DNA of 25,643 nt from PALSA-243 sp036268375 (lineage in GTDB: Bacteria; Acidobacteriota; Terriglobia; Bryobacterales; Bryobacteraceae). Below the pieces are notes generated by a model. That model was not told where the DNA came from. It worked only from the letters and a program-made list of their open reading frames with translations, and searched no databases. The stretch covers positions 1 to 25,643 of the forward strand of contig DATAUH010000040.1 of NCBI GenBank assembly GCA_036268375.1, written 5' to 3'. The position numbers and the translations under genes were made by a program. The stretch's first letter is position 1; the number at the start of each line of letters is the position of its first letter. This document shows positions 7,656 through 15,820 of this stretch, in pieces.

Positions 7656-8098
7656 TCGGACGTCTCCGTTTGCAAGCGAACGGCAAGTGGGCCGGTCGTC
7701 AAAGCCACTGCGTACGCCGCATCTGCTTGAGAATCGCCTTCAGAATTCACGACCTGCGGCGAAGATAAACGAAAAATCCGATCGCTTCCCGCGCGCGTCA
7801 ATACTGCGCCGCAAATAATGTTGGCAAGTTCCGCGAAAACCTCAACCGCTTCGGGATCCCCTAGCGAAGATTCATCTTCGCCAAGAAAGTCGGCCGCCAA
7901 AGTGCGAATCGATTCTAAACCAGCGCGTAAAGTCAGCCAGCCCGATGGCGCGCCGGTGAAATCCACCCGCATAATCACTTCCGTTCCCGGCGCGTGAGCG
8001 TTGTAATCGCATTCTTCCAGGTCGCAAACAAAAAACATCTCCTCGAGCGCCGTCAAGACGGATTGCCTCAAGGCTGAATCGAACCGGGTGTTAGTCAT
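7625..8098 (-). CDS. cheX: CheX/CheC-like chemotaxis phosphatase (second copy)
   Basis: This protein belongs to the CheC/CheX/FliY phosphatase-like group, whose members dephosphorylate CheY. The helix 'AVEVFAELANIICGAVL' contains the Glu-x-x-Asn catalytic pattern that inserts into the CheY active site. The preferred start is the ATG at 8098, which overlaps the stop of the upstream cheY by a few bases (158 residues by count from there is approximate, about 157). An ATG ten codons upstream (8128) is possible but would overlap cheY more. Only one Glu-x-x-Asn helix is seen, as in CheX rather than the two of CheC. It pairs with the cheY directly before it and overlaps cheB by 31 bases. Its preference between the two CheY proteins of the operon is not known. 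Confidence 0.78.
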   Translation of the reverse strand: MTNTRFDSALRQSVLTALEEMFFVCDLEECDYNAHAPGTEVIMRVDFTGAPSGWLTLRAGLESIRTLAADFLGEDESSLGDPEAVEVFAELANIICGAVLTRAGSDRIFRLSSPQVVNSEGDSQADAAYAVALTTGPLAVRLQTETSEWSFDAKLAS

Positions 8099-8477
8099 GA
8101 GTTGTTCCGATGCTTTCTTCGACCGCATCGCGAAGCTCTTCGGGACGGAAAGGTTTGCCGAGATAGCCGCGCGCGCCGAGAGCTTTCATTTGCTCCATTC
8201 GATTGGATGATGCATCGGTAGAAACGATGATGACGGGAATCTTTCGCAACTGCTCATCCTGCGACAAAGAACGGAGCATCTCCTCACCATCCATTTCCGG
8301 CATGTTAATGTCGCTCAAAACCGCGTCTATTTTTTGTTCACGAAGCTTATCGATTGCGTCACGCCCGTTGCACGCTTCAATGCACTCCGTTACTGCCAAA
8401 CCCGAGAGATCAATAACGCGGCGGATAAACGTCCGCATAGCGCGGGAATCGTCCACAATCATGATGCGATGCGCCAT
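8091..8477 (-). CDS. cheY: CheY-like response regulator (second copy)
   Basis: This 128-residue single receiver domain has Asp9/Asp10 for magnesium, the phospho-acceptor Asp56 (LSDINMP), a conserved Ser/Thr near 'IIVSTD' and the lysine of 'GKPF'. There is no output domain, so its effect is by protein contact, most likely with a flagellar motor switch or by competing for phosphate. A very strong ribosome binding site (AAGGAGGAGAC) precedes the ATG, suggesting it is made in large amounts although it starts inside the end of cheD (19-base overlap). The cheX-like gene begins within its last codons. It resembles but is distinct from the cheY at 13917-14306. Confidence 0.93.
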   Translation of the reverse strand: MAHRIMIVDDSRAMRTFIRRVIDLSGLAVTECIEACNGRDAIDKLREQKIDAVLSDINMPEMDGEEMLRSLSQDEQLRKIPVIIVSTDASSNRMEQMKALGARGYLGKPFRPEELRDAVEESIGTTHD

Positions 8478-8983
8478 TTGTCTCCTCCTTTTTTGGCCGG
8501 CTGCAGCAACTTGCGCTCTTCACCAGCTTCTTGAACCCAAAATTTTCCTGTCGCGATCTCCAGCCGAACGGAACGCGACTGATTGCCGCCAATCGCCTCT
8601 GCCTGTACCAGGAGGCCGGCCTTCCAAAGTATGCGCCGAAGGGCTTGATGATTCCGCTTACCGATCTCAAATCCGCCCGCGGTTGTCAGCATGTTTGCCG
8701 CGCCCGCCGCCCAGACATCCAGCCGCTTCTTCGATGCGCCGAGAGCGCAAACCTCATCGATCAGTTTCGGAATGCCGGTATCCGCAAATTTGTACAGATT
8801 GCGCTCGGTCCCGGACATAATCGACGAGTCCGGAAGCATATAGTGCAACAGACCGCCAACTTTGACGTAGGGATCGTACACGGCCAGACCAATACATGAG
8901 CCCAGCGCGTATGTCGTGACCTCGGCGCCTGCCGACGCGGAAACTTTGCAATCGGCCACTCCCACGACCACCAGCGTGTTCAT
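8459..8983 (-). CDS. cheD: Chemoreceptor glutamine deamidase CheD
   Basis: CheD deamidates specific receptor glutamines to glutamates and, in Bacillus, is regulated by CheC and CheY-P. The catalytic cysteine is Cys30 in 'ALGSCIGLAVYDP' and the histidine is His47 in 'GGLLHYMLP', both as in the family. The 174-residue length is normal. The start codon shares its A with the stop of cheR (TAATG), and its end overlaps cheY by 19 bases. Because CheD often works with CheC/CheX-type phosphatases, its place next to a cheY/cheX pair is meaningful. Confidence 0.96.
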   Translation of the reverse strand: MNTLVVVGVADCKVSASAGAEVTTYALGSCIGLAVYDPYVKVGGLLHYMLPDSSIMSGTERNLYKFADTGIPKLIDEVCALGASKKRLDVWAAGAANMLTTAGGFEIGKRNHQALRRILWKAGLLVQAEAIGGNQSRSVRLEIATGKFWVQEAGEERKLLQPAKKGGDKWRIAS

Positions 8984-9852
8984 TACTTTCCAACGCCTCC
9001 CCTCTTCCTATAAAGGGCCGGCTGTACATATTCCAGTTGGTGCGATATGCCGGCGAGGCTCTCCGCGTGGCCGGTAAATAGATATCCGCCAGGCTCCAGG
9101 CAATCACCGAGACGCTGAACCAGCTTCTGCTGAGTCTCGCGGTTGAAATAGATCATTACGTTGCGGCAGAAGATCGCGGGGAACTGGCGATGCCACGGAA
9201 ACCGCTCCATCAGGTTCACCCGCCGGAATTCAATTTGCGACCGCAGCCGCGCTCCAACCCTGAACCGTACTTCCGAGTTCTCCGATCCCGGCGTGGCAAT
9301 CCGTTCAAAGTAGCGGCTCAGCCAGGCGGAAGGCAGAGGCGCGCATGAATCTTTGGCGTACTCTCCGTTTTTGGCGCGCGCCAGCACTTTCGTCGAAATG
9401 TCGCTGGCATGAATCCGCAAATTGCGATAGGGAGCGGCCTCATTCCAAATACAAGCGAGAGTCCAGACTTCTTCGCCGCTGGAGCATGCGGCGCACCAAA
9501 TCTCAGCTCCAGAACGCTGGCTGAGTTCGGGAATTAAACGCTGCCGGAAAAATTCAAAATGATCCGGCTCGCGCATGAATGACGTGTGGTTTGTTGTCAG
9601 CGCGTCGACCAGGGCAATTAGAGAAGCCCCTGAACGATCGGCGGACACGTGTTTGGTGTAATCGTGAAATGAGGCAAAGCTGCCCGCGTTCACCAGACGG
9701 CTCAGGCGGGCCAGCACCATTTCTTCTTTACCCGGCCTCAGGTCAAGACCGAACGTACGAAATGCAAGCTCGCGAATTTCTTCGAACTCACGTTGGCTGA
9801 GCTGTGGCGCGGCAGGACGTTCCGCTGGCGCCACAAAGCAGGTAGACCGCAT
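8983..9852 (-). CDS. cheR: Chemotaxis protein methyltransferase CheR
   Basis: CheR methylates receptor glutamates using S-adenosylmethionine. The N-terminal helical domain occupies about residues 18-85. The conserved 'TTNHTSFMRE' lies at 86-95, the SAM-binding loop 'IWCAACSSGEEVWTLA' at 118-133, and 'FCRNVMIYF' near residue 230. The family form is TTNxTxFFRE, so Met replaces the first-choice Phe once. The start codon shares its A with the cheA stop (TAATG), and the stop shares its A with the cheD start, so cheA, cheR and cheD are translationally coupled. It opposes CheB within the same operon. Confidence 0.96.
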   Translation of the reverse strand: MRSTCFVAPAERPAAPQLSQREFEEIRELAFRTFGLDLRPGKEEMVLARLSRLVNAGSFASFHDYTKHVSADRSGASLIALVDALTTNHTSFMREPDHFEFFRQRLIPELSQRSGAEIWCAACSSGEEVWTLACIWNEAAPYRNLRIHASDISTKVLARAKNGEYAKDSCAPLPSAWLSRYFERIATPGSENSEVRFRVGARLRSQIEFRRVNLMERFPWHRQFPAIFCRNVMIYFNRETQQKLVQRLGDCLEPGGYLFTGHAESLAGISHQLEYVQPALYRKRGGVGK

Positions 9853-11708
9853 TACGCGAGCCGCTCCACATCCAGGATGAGCCCGACTCTTCCGTCGCCC
9901 AAAATCGCGCCGCCCGCAATGCCGGGGATATTTTTCAACGTCTCTCCCAAGCTCTTGATCACGACTTCCTGTTTGCCGATAAGCTCATCCACCATCAGGC
10001 AGAAGCGCCGGCCTTCTACGTCGGCGACGACCAGCACGGACTCGCGCGGATTCTCGGATCTCGGCGTCACACCAAACTTCTGATACAGACGCACAACGGG
10101 AAGCAAATTGCCACGCACCAGCGCCATCTCGCCGCGCTGCTGCACCGTCCAAACGGTTCCTTCGACAGGGCGGATCATCTCCCGGACGTTGACTAGCGGA
10201 AGAATGTACCGTTCACGGCCCACGCCAACGACTAGTCCCTCAATGATGGCGAGCGTAAGCGGAAGTTTCAGGAAGAACGATGCTCCCTGCCCCAACACTG
10301 AACGAATCTCGATTCTGCCGCGAAGCTTTTCGATTTGCTTGCGGACAACATCCATGCCGACTCCGCGCCCGCTGACGTTCGTCACCGCGGCCGCCGTACT
10401 GAAGCCCGGCTGGAAGATCAGGTTATAGATTTCGTTATCGCTCATCCCTTCGTGGGACTGGATCAATCCTTTTTCGATGGCTTTCGCAATGATGCGGTCG
10501 CGGTTGAGCCCGCGGCCATCGTCCGTAATCTCGATAACCACCGACCCGGCTTGGTGAAACGCTTTCAGTACAACGCGCGCTCCTGCCGGTTTGCCGGCCT
10601 GGCGGCGGTCTTCCGCGGACTCGATGCCATGATCCAAAGAGTTGCGCACCATGTGCATCAAAGGATCACCGAGCGCTTCTACGATGCTGCGGTCGAACTC
10701 GATGTCGTCGCCGTGAGTTTCGACAACCACATCCTTTCCGAACTGTCTCGCCAGATCGCGGACGATGCGCTCCATACGCCGGAACTGCGGACCGATGGGC
10801 ACAAGACGCATCGCCATGGCGGTCTTCTGCAACTCGAGCGTGATCCGGCTGAGCTGCTGGATTTTCCGCTGCAACGCCGGATTCTGAAGTGCGGAAAGGT
10901 TGTGGTCGTGACGGACCAGCGATTCCGCAATCACCATTTCACCGGCCATATCCACCAGGTAGTCGAGTTTGGCCGTGTCGACCCGAATCGCGGCTGTCTG
11001 GTTACGCTTGGCCGAAGTTGAAGCATCGGACGAGTTTGCAGCCGTGGGCGTCGCAACAGCCGGCGCCCCTTCTTTTACCACTACCGCTCCAGAAATCGGT
11101 TCCACAACTGGTTCTGCCGCTGGGATTCCCGAAACCAGATCTTCTGCTGAAATTTCTGGAGCGCGGTCCTGGTTAAAGGACGCTTCGCATGAAGGCGCAA
11201 TGGCATCTTCGCTTGTTGGGATGCCGCGAATACGCGCGAGCAGCGCTTCATTTACAGCCGGAGGTGTGGACGGCTCATCCCGCAGCGCCGTTTCGAGGTG
11301 CTGCAACCAGCGCTGCAGAAAATCGGCGCTCTCCAGGATGACGTCGATGCCGCATGGGGTGAGTATCAGTTCGCCATTGCGAGCTCCATCGAGAATGGTC
11401 TCGACTTCGTGCGCCAGTTTCTGTACGTCCCACAGCTCCAGGAATCCCGCTAATCCTTTGATCGTGTGAAAGCCACGAAATATAGCGTTTAGCGCTTCGG
11501 CGCTGGAGGCTTCGCGCTCCAGAGTCAACAATTGGCTTTCAATCTGCGCCAAATGATCGCGGCTTTCAACAATGAAATCACCGATGAGTTCCGGATCGAG
11601 AGCGATCGAAGCCGGAGGAGGCGTGGCCCCGGCCTGCTGCAGGAGGTCCGCCTCGCGCAGAAGATCGTCTGCGGTTTGGATCTTCGAATCTTGACGCGTG
11701 GTATCCAT
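9852..11708 (-). CDS. cheA: Chemotaxis histidine kinase CheA
   Basis: CheA autophosphorylates under receptor control and passes phosphate to CheY and CheB. The 618 residues divide into an HPt (P1) domain with the phosphorylated His81 in 'FHTIKGLAGF', a long Ala/Pro/Thr-rich linker (about 155-245) with no visible P2 domain, a dimerisation P3 segment (about 250-315), the ATPase P4 domain with 'HMVRNSLDHGIE', 'DDGRGLN' and 'SGRGVGMDVV', and a CheW-like P5 domain at the end (about 485-618). About 35 residues lie before the HPt domain. The apparent lack of P2 suggests phosphotransfer to CheY without the usual docking domain, or docking in the linker. It starts nine bases after the receptor stop with an AGGAAG site. 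Confidence 0.96.
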   Translation of the reverse strand: MDTTRQDSKIQTADDLLREADLLQQAGATPPPASIALDPELIGDFIVESRDHLAQIESQLLTLEREASSAEALNAIFRGFHTIKGLAGFLELWDVQKLAHEVETILDGARNGELILTPCGIDVILESADFLQRWLQHLETALRDEPSTPPAVNEALLARIRGIPTSEDAIAPSCEASFNQDRAPEISAEDLVSGIPAAEPVVEPISGAVVVKEGAPAVATPTAANSSDASTSAKRNQTAAIRVDTAKLDYLVDMAGEMVIAESLVRHDHNLSALQNPALQRKIQQLSRITLELQKTAMAMRLVPIGPQFRRMERIVRDLARQFGKDVVVETHGDDIEFDRSIVEALGDPLMHMVRNSLDHGIESAEDRRQAGKPAGARVVLKAFHQAGSVVIEITDDGRGLNRDRIIAKAIEKGLIQSHEGMSDNEIYNLIFQPGFSTAAAVTNVSGRGVGMDVVRKQIEKLRGRIEIRSVLGQGASFFLKLPLTLAIIEGLVVGVGRERYILPLVNVREMIRPVEGTVWTVQQRGEMALVRGNLLPVVRLYQKFGVTPRSENPRESVLVVADVEGRRFCLMVDELIGKQEVVIKSLGETLKNIPGIAGGAILGDGRVGLILDVERLA

Positions 11709-11717
11709 GACGGCTTC

Positions 11718-12833
11718 CTAGAACAGGATTTCGTTCTCGTCCAACGGAAACTCGCTGTGCGTTTTCGGGCGAGCCGCACCGACCGGAACCGCGGCAGGCG
11801 CCGCGTTCGAAGCCATCGGCTTCACGTACGACGACTTCGCCGGCTGACGCTTAAGCTGCGCAGCGGGCGGGATGGCCGTCGACCCAGACAGTTCGCGGAG
11901 CTTCCCGACCAGAGAAGTCAGACTGCTGGCATAGGTCGAAAGCTGTTCTCCGGCTTCGGCTGTCCGTTCGGCGCTGGCGGCGTTTCGTTGAGTCACTTTC
12001 TCCATCTCGCCGGCCGCAACCGCGATCTGTTCGATGCCGCGAGACTGCTGGTGACTTGCCCCGTCGACGTTGTCGACGAGACTCTTTACCTGCGCCGCGC
12101 GCCCCGTGATCTTGCGAAACGATTCGGTCACGTGATCGAGTTTGGCGCTGCCCGCGTTGGACTTGGCAATCGACTCTTCAATCAAGAGCGCCGTGTCCTT
12201 GGCGGCCTGAGCGCTCCGTTGCGCCAGGTTGCGCACTTCGTCCGCAACCACCGCAAATCCCATTCCCGCTTCGCCGGCGCGCGCTGCCTCTACGGCCGCA
12301 TTGAGCGCCAGAATATTCGTCTGGAAGGCGATCTCGTCAATCACACGGATGATCTTAGAGATCTTTTCGCTGGATTCGTTAATTTCCTTCATCGATCCCA
12401 CCATTGCTTCCAAACTGCGGTTTGCGTCCTCAGCCTGACGATTGGTGTCGCCCACCAAATTGGCCGCAGCCTGCATATTCTCTGCGTTTTTCCGGGTCAG
12501 AGAGGTGATTTCGGAGAGGGAAGCTGAAGTTTCCTGGAGCGTCGCAGCCTGCTCGGATGCTCCCTGCGCCGCGGACTGGCTGGATGAAGCTACTTCTCGG
12601 GAAACTGCCGTAATTTGGTTGGATTCGCGCCACATCTGGCCGGCGATCGCGCCTAACTCACTCGATGCGGACCGCGTCACCAGGAGCGCGGCCACAGTTC
12701 CGGCGAGCGCAGCCGCCGCTGCAATACCGGTAACCCACGACGGGGCCAAAATAATAAGCGCAGCGTTCAGCAACGCGGCAATTCCAAGCACAACTGTAGA
12801 CTTGGCGGCGAAACTCGGCTTTCCTGTTTGCAT
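11718..12833 (-). CDS. Methyl-accepting chemotaxis protein without sensory domain
   Basis: This 371-residue receptor has two close transmembrane segments (about 13-30 and 33-52) joined by a turn of only a few residues (PSW), so there is essentially no periplasmic domain. No HAMP domain is apparent; a coiled-coil cytoplasmic domain follows at once. The highly conserved hairpin tip 'IDEIAFQTNILALNAAVEAA' region lies at 165-204 and would bind CheA and CheW. A likely methylation helix (GASEQAATLQETSASLSEI) is at 91-109. The tail is a flexible Ala/Pro-rich linker ending in FPLDENEILF, which could dock CheR or CheB. With no ligand domain, it may sense membrane state, cytoplasmic conditions or a partner protein. 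It lies between cheW and cheA. Confidence 0.93.
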   Translation of the reverse strand: MQTGKPSFAAKSTVVLGIAALLNAALIILAPSWVTGIAAAAALAGTVAALLVTRSASSELGAIAGQMWRESNQITAVSREVASSSQSAAQGASEQAATLQETSASLSEITSLTRKNAENMQAAANLVGDTNRQAEDANRSLEAMVGSMKEINESSEKISKIIRVIDEIAFQTNILALNAAVEAARAGEAGMGFAVVADEVRNLAQRSAQAAKDTALLIEESIAKSNAGSAKLDHVTESFRKITGRAAQVKSLVDNVDGASHQQSRGIEQIAVAAGEMEKVTQRNAASAERTAEAGEQLSTYASSLTSLVGKLRELSGSTAIPPAAQLKRQPAKSSYVKPMASNAAPAAVPVGAARPKTHSEFPLDENEILF

Positions 12834-12850
12834 GAGTACTCTTATTTCCT

Positions 12851-13372
12851 TTATTCAAAAATCGAGCTGAGCTTTTGAAGGTCCTGCGTCGAAAGAATCT
12901 GGTCGATATCCAACAGGATCTTGACCTTGCCCTTTACTTTGGCCATTCCAAGCAAGTAATCGCCACCGATCTCCTCGCCGAAATCCGGCGTATCTTCAAT
13001 CTCCTGGGCGGAAAGGTTCAACACCTCGGAAACTCCATCGACCACCACGCCCATCGGGGTGGTGTTTGCACGATCGCCCCCGATTTGGACCACGATGATG
13101 CATGTACGTTGGGTATATTCGACGTCCGGCAATCCGAACTTGAGGCGCAAATCGATTACAGGTACGACCTTGCCGCGTAAATTGATTACACCCTTCACAT
13201 GGCGCGGCGTTTGGGGGACGGCGGTGATCTCCTGCACGCCCATGATTTCGCGAACCTTCAGCACGCGAATCCCAAATTCCTCGTTAGCCAGGTGAAAGGT
13301 CAGATATTTGCCCGCACGCGGGTCGGTGCGAACGGGTCCAGCAGATTCTTCGACGAGCAGAGTAGAAGCCAT
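12851..13372 (-). CDS. cheW: Chemotaxis adaptor protein CheW
   Basis: CheW bridges receptor and CheA. The protein is 173 residues long and shows the typical core 'YLTFHLANEEFGIRVLKVRE', 'VPQTPRHVKGVINLRGKVVP' and 'VIDLRLKFGLP', with 'MGVVVDGVSEVLNL' and 'YLLGMAKVKGKVKILLDID' further on. A first ATG (13378) touches the GGAG site directly; the second, at 13372, has GGAG six bases upstream and is preferred. About 20 N-terminal residues precede the domain. It lies 20 bases after cheX and 17 bases before the receptor gene, in the same operon. Confidence 0.96.
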   Translation of the reverse strand: MASTLLVEESAGPVRTDPRAGKYLTFHLANEEFGIRVLKVREIMGVQEITAVPQTPRHVKGVINLRGKVVPVIDLRLKFGLPDVEYTQRTCIIVVQIGGDRANTTPMGVVVDGVSEVLNLSAQEIEDTPDFGEEIGGDYLLGMAKVKGKVKILLDIDQILSTQDLQKLSSIFE

Positions 13373-13392
13373 TTTCATCTCCAGTTGCGTTG

Positions 13393-13920
13393 TTAAACGA
13401 GCACTGCCTCGGGCGTTCCCTTTTCAACGGCCGTATTTCCGTCGCGATGATTGGGAGCGAGGCAAATCTTGATCGTGAGCGCTTCTCCATCCAGATGGAA
13501 ACGCGTGATGATCCATCCGGGGTCGCCCGAAGTCTTGGTTTGGAAGTTTCTTCCGTAAACCACAGTAGGGATCCCGAGGCCAAGCGGGCCAACACGTGAT
13601 TCCAGTTCGGTCTTCACGTTGCCGACGATCATATTCGTCAGTTCGGCAACCGCGTCCAGCACGTCTTCGTTGACGTTTTCAGCTTCCGTCATCAACATCA
13701 GCGCGCAGATCTTGCACGCCATATTGGCTGAGCAACTCACGCTGCCCGCGCCGGCCAAAGCGCCGGCAATGCCGATAAGCGAAACCACTTCGCACTGAAC
13801 GTCGCCGGAGCCGTCCTTTTCGATAACCTGGCCGGGATTGAGCTCCACACCGAGCATGGTGGAAAAGACCTGCGTGGTGCACTGGTTGATCGATTCGAGT
13901 ATGAAATCTCGCAGGCTCAT
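13393..13920 (-). CDS. cheX: CheX-like CheY-P phosphatase (first copy)
   Basis: This 175-residue protein is CheX-like. The catalytic helix 'LDAVAELTNMIVGNVKT' holds Glu93 and Asn96 in the Glu-x-x-Asn pattern that removes phosphate from CheY. The earlier 'IGIAGALAGAGSVSCSANM' segment matches the family's first strand pair. It begins four bases inside the end of the cheY at 13917-14306 (ATGA-type overlap), so that CheY and this phosphatase are made together. It is clearly different from the second CheX-like protein at 7625-8098, and the operon thus has two CheY/CheX pairs. Confidence 0.88.
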   Translation of the reverse strand: MSLRDFILESINQCTTQVFSTMLGVELNPGQVIEKDGSGDVQCEVVSLIGIAGALAGAGSVSCSANMACKICALMLMTEAENVNEDVLDAVAELTNMIVGNVKTELESRVGPLGLGIPTVVYGRNFQTKTSGDPGWIITRFHLDGEALTIKICLAPNHRDGNTAVEKGTPEAVLV

Positions 13921-14306
13921 ATGGCACGCACCGGTTCGAGAATACCCACCAGCTTCTCCTTGATTTGATCAGCGGTAAACGGCTTGCGCACATAGCCCGC
14001 GGCGCCCAAACGAACCGCCTCGCTTACCTTCGTTTCGCCGCCCTCAGTGGTGATCATTACCACCGCAATGGAACTCCAGCTCGGGACGTCCTTAATTGCA
14101 GCCAGCAATTGCAAGCCGTCCATTTTGGGCATGTTAATGTCTGTTAGAACCATGCGCACTGAATGAGCTTTCAATTGCGCCAGAGCTTCCTCGCCGTCGC
14201 CGGCTTCATGGATCGCGCCGATGGCCATGCCGGTCTGGCGAAGGACGCGGTTCAGAATCTTGCGGATGGCCGCAGAGTCGTCAACGATAAGAATGTCGGA
14301 TTCCAT
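13917..14306 (-). CDS. cheY: CheY-like response regulator (first copy)
   Basis: This 129-residue receiver is the first gene of the chemotaxis operon. It has Asp8/Asp9 in 'LIVDDSAAIRKI', the phospho-acceptor Asp56 region in 'VLTDINMPKMDG', a threonine in 'MITTEGG' and the lysine of 'RKPFTADQI'. There is no output domain. A strong AAGGAG site lies close before the ATG. A sigma-28-like promoter candidate is just upstream (14327-14353). It overlaps cheX by four bases. Which CheY of the two addresses the motor cannot be told here; one may act as a phosphate sink. Confidence 0.94.
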   Translation of the reverse strand: MESDILIVDDSAAIRKILNRVLRQTGMAIGAIHEAGDGEEALAQLKAHSVRMVLTDINMPKMDGLQLLAAIKDVPSWSSIAVVMITTEGGETKVSEAVRLGAAGYVRKPFTADQIKEKLVGILEPVRAI

Positions 14307-14326
14307 TCATCTCCTTACAAAGAGAT

Positions 14327-14353
14327 TTATCGTCAATTCGAGCTGTTTCTGTA
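14327..14353 (-). promoter_or_regulatory. Candidate sigma-28 (FliA) promoter for the chemotaxis operon
   Basis: Read on the minus strand, TACAGAAA, then exactly 11 bases, then GACGATAA. The classical FliA consensus is TAAAGTTT, 11 bases, GCCGATAA. The -10 matches in seven of eight bases and TACA matches three of four of the core -35 TAAA. Transcription would start about 14 bases before the first cheY ATG. Sequence match is seen; use by a flagellar sigma factor is inferred. Confidence 0.45.
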
Positions 14354-14462
14354 GGAGAAATTTGATTTCGACTACGATCGCGGGGCTGTCGCATGAGCCC
14401 GGAGGATCATAGCCGCTAGATCGGATAGGAGATCAGAAGACGAGAAATGCCAGTATGTCCAA

Positions 14463-15812
14463 CTACACCGCTTCAGGTGTTGGATGTACCCAGGGCCCGC
14501 GGTACGGCCGCGCTAAGAGGCGATTGGCCTCGGCGTCGCCAATTACGCGCTGTGTTTTCGGATCCCAGGCAAGGGTTCGGCCCAACTGCATCGAGAGATT
14601 GGCCAAAATGCAGCTCGCGGTGGAGATATAGCCCTGCTCGATATCGGCGACTGGCTTACCCCGGGAGGCGATGGCGGCGAGAAAGTCCTGCATGTGATGA
14701 CGAATCGCGGGAGCGCAGTGTTTTTCGAGGTCTTTCTCGGTTTTGTCCTCGGGGTATTGCTCCAGCTCATAAGTAACGTCTTTATGTACGGGCGATTCGC
14801 CCTTCGCGGTGGGTATAAAGTCGTAGCCGTAAACGTCGGCCTTAAGAGTGCCCTTATCGCCGTATAAGGTTGCCGCCCATTGGTATTTAGGGTCCGGCGC
14901 CTGACCCCAGGTACGGTGTTGCCAAACGATCTTAAGGTCGTCGTACTCGAAGGTCGCTACTTGTGTATCGGTGATATTGGCGGCGCTGCTTTTCTGAACC
15001 AGAATGCCGCCGTCGGAGCTGACACGTTTGGGCCAGCCGAGGTTCAACATCCAGCGCGTCATATCGAACATGTGGATGCACATGTCTCCGATGATGCCGT
15101 TGCCGTACTCCATAAATGCGCGCCAGCTTCGCGGGTGCGTCAATTTGGTGTAGGGCCGCATGGGCGCGGGTCCGGTCCACATTTCGTAGTCGAAGTAGGC
15201 TGGGGGATTGATGTGCGGCGGATTCTCATCGGCGCGCATGTGATAGTAGCAGCAAATTTCGACGACCCCGACCTTGCCGAGCTTGCCCTGGTTTACGATT
15301 TGCTCGCGCGCTTCCACCAGGTGGGGCGTGCTGCGGCGCTGCATTCCGATTTGGACGACGCGCTGATGCTTTCGTGCTGCCGCCAACATAGCCTGACTTT
15401 CGATGACGTCCACGCTGATCGGTTTTTGGCAGTACACGTCGGCGCCCGCTTGAACGGCGGCGATCATGGCGAGAGCGTGCCAGTGATCGGGCGTGCCCAC
15501 AAGCACGACGTCGAGATCTTTTTCCGCCAGCATCTTGCGGTAATCGCCGTACAGGCGCGGACGCTTCTTCGAGCGTTGCCGCACGGCGACGAGATCGGCC
15601 GCGTCTGAGAGCATGTGCTGATCGACATCGCATAAGGAGACCACTTCGACGGGCGATACCTGGATCAGACGAAACAGATCGGTCTTGCCGTACCATCCGG
15701 TTCCGATCAAGCCGACGCGCTTTGGTTTCAGGTCTGCGGCCTGCTCCGCGTATGCGGTTGCGGCGAGGCTAAGACCGGCGGCGCTACTCTTCATGAATTG
15801 ACGGCGATTCAC
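14463..15812 (-). CDS. Tat-exported Gfo/Idh/MocA family oxidoreductase
   Basis: This 449-residue protein starts with a Tat-type signal, 'MNRRQFMKSSAAGLSLAATA', typical of the exported acidobacterial and planctomycete branch of this family. The NAD(P)-binding Rossmann motif is GTGWYG (37-42). The 'TPDHWH' of the domain is at 107-112, and the usual EKP is QKP (129-131), as in this branch. The C-terminal half carries 'GNGIIGDMCIHMFDMTRWML' and 'HHMQDFLAAIASRGKPVADIE', which form the dimerising substrate domain. It would oxidise or reduce a sugar or inositol-type substrate outside the cytoplasm, where cofactor loading must precede export. It starts eight bases after the isomerase gene and is co-transcribed with it. 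Confidence 0.93.
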   Translation of the reverse strand: MNRRQFMKSSAAGLSLAATAYAEQAADLKPKRVGLIGTGWYGKTDLFRLIQVSPVEVVSLCDVDQHMLSDAADLVAVRQRSKKRPRLYGDYRKMLAEKDLDVVLVGTPDHWHALAMIAAVQAGADVYCQKPISVDVIESQAMLAAARKHQRVVQIGMQRRSTPHLVEAREQIVNQGKLGKVGVVEICCYYHMRADENPPHINPPAYFDYEMWTGPAPMRPYTKLTHPRSWRAFMEYGNGIIGDMCIHMFDMTRWMLNLGWPKRVSSDGGILVQKSSAANITDTQVATFEYDDLKIVWQHRTWGQAPDPKYQWAATLYGDKGTLKADVYGYDFIPTAKGESPVHKDVTYELEQYPEDKTEKDLEKHCAPAIRHHMQDFLAAIASRGKPVADIEQGYISTASCILANLSMQLGRTLAWDPKTQRVIGDAEANRLLARPYRGPWVHPTPEAV

Positions 15813-15820
15813 GAACTCTC

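Noticed and set aside
11532..12527. A 331-codon plus-strand frame opposite cheA and the receptor gene
   Set aside because: Shadow of two well-supported genes; arginine-rich composition typical of antisense frames in GC-rich DNA.
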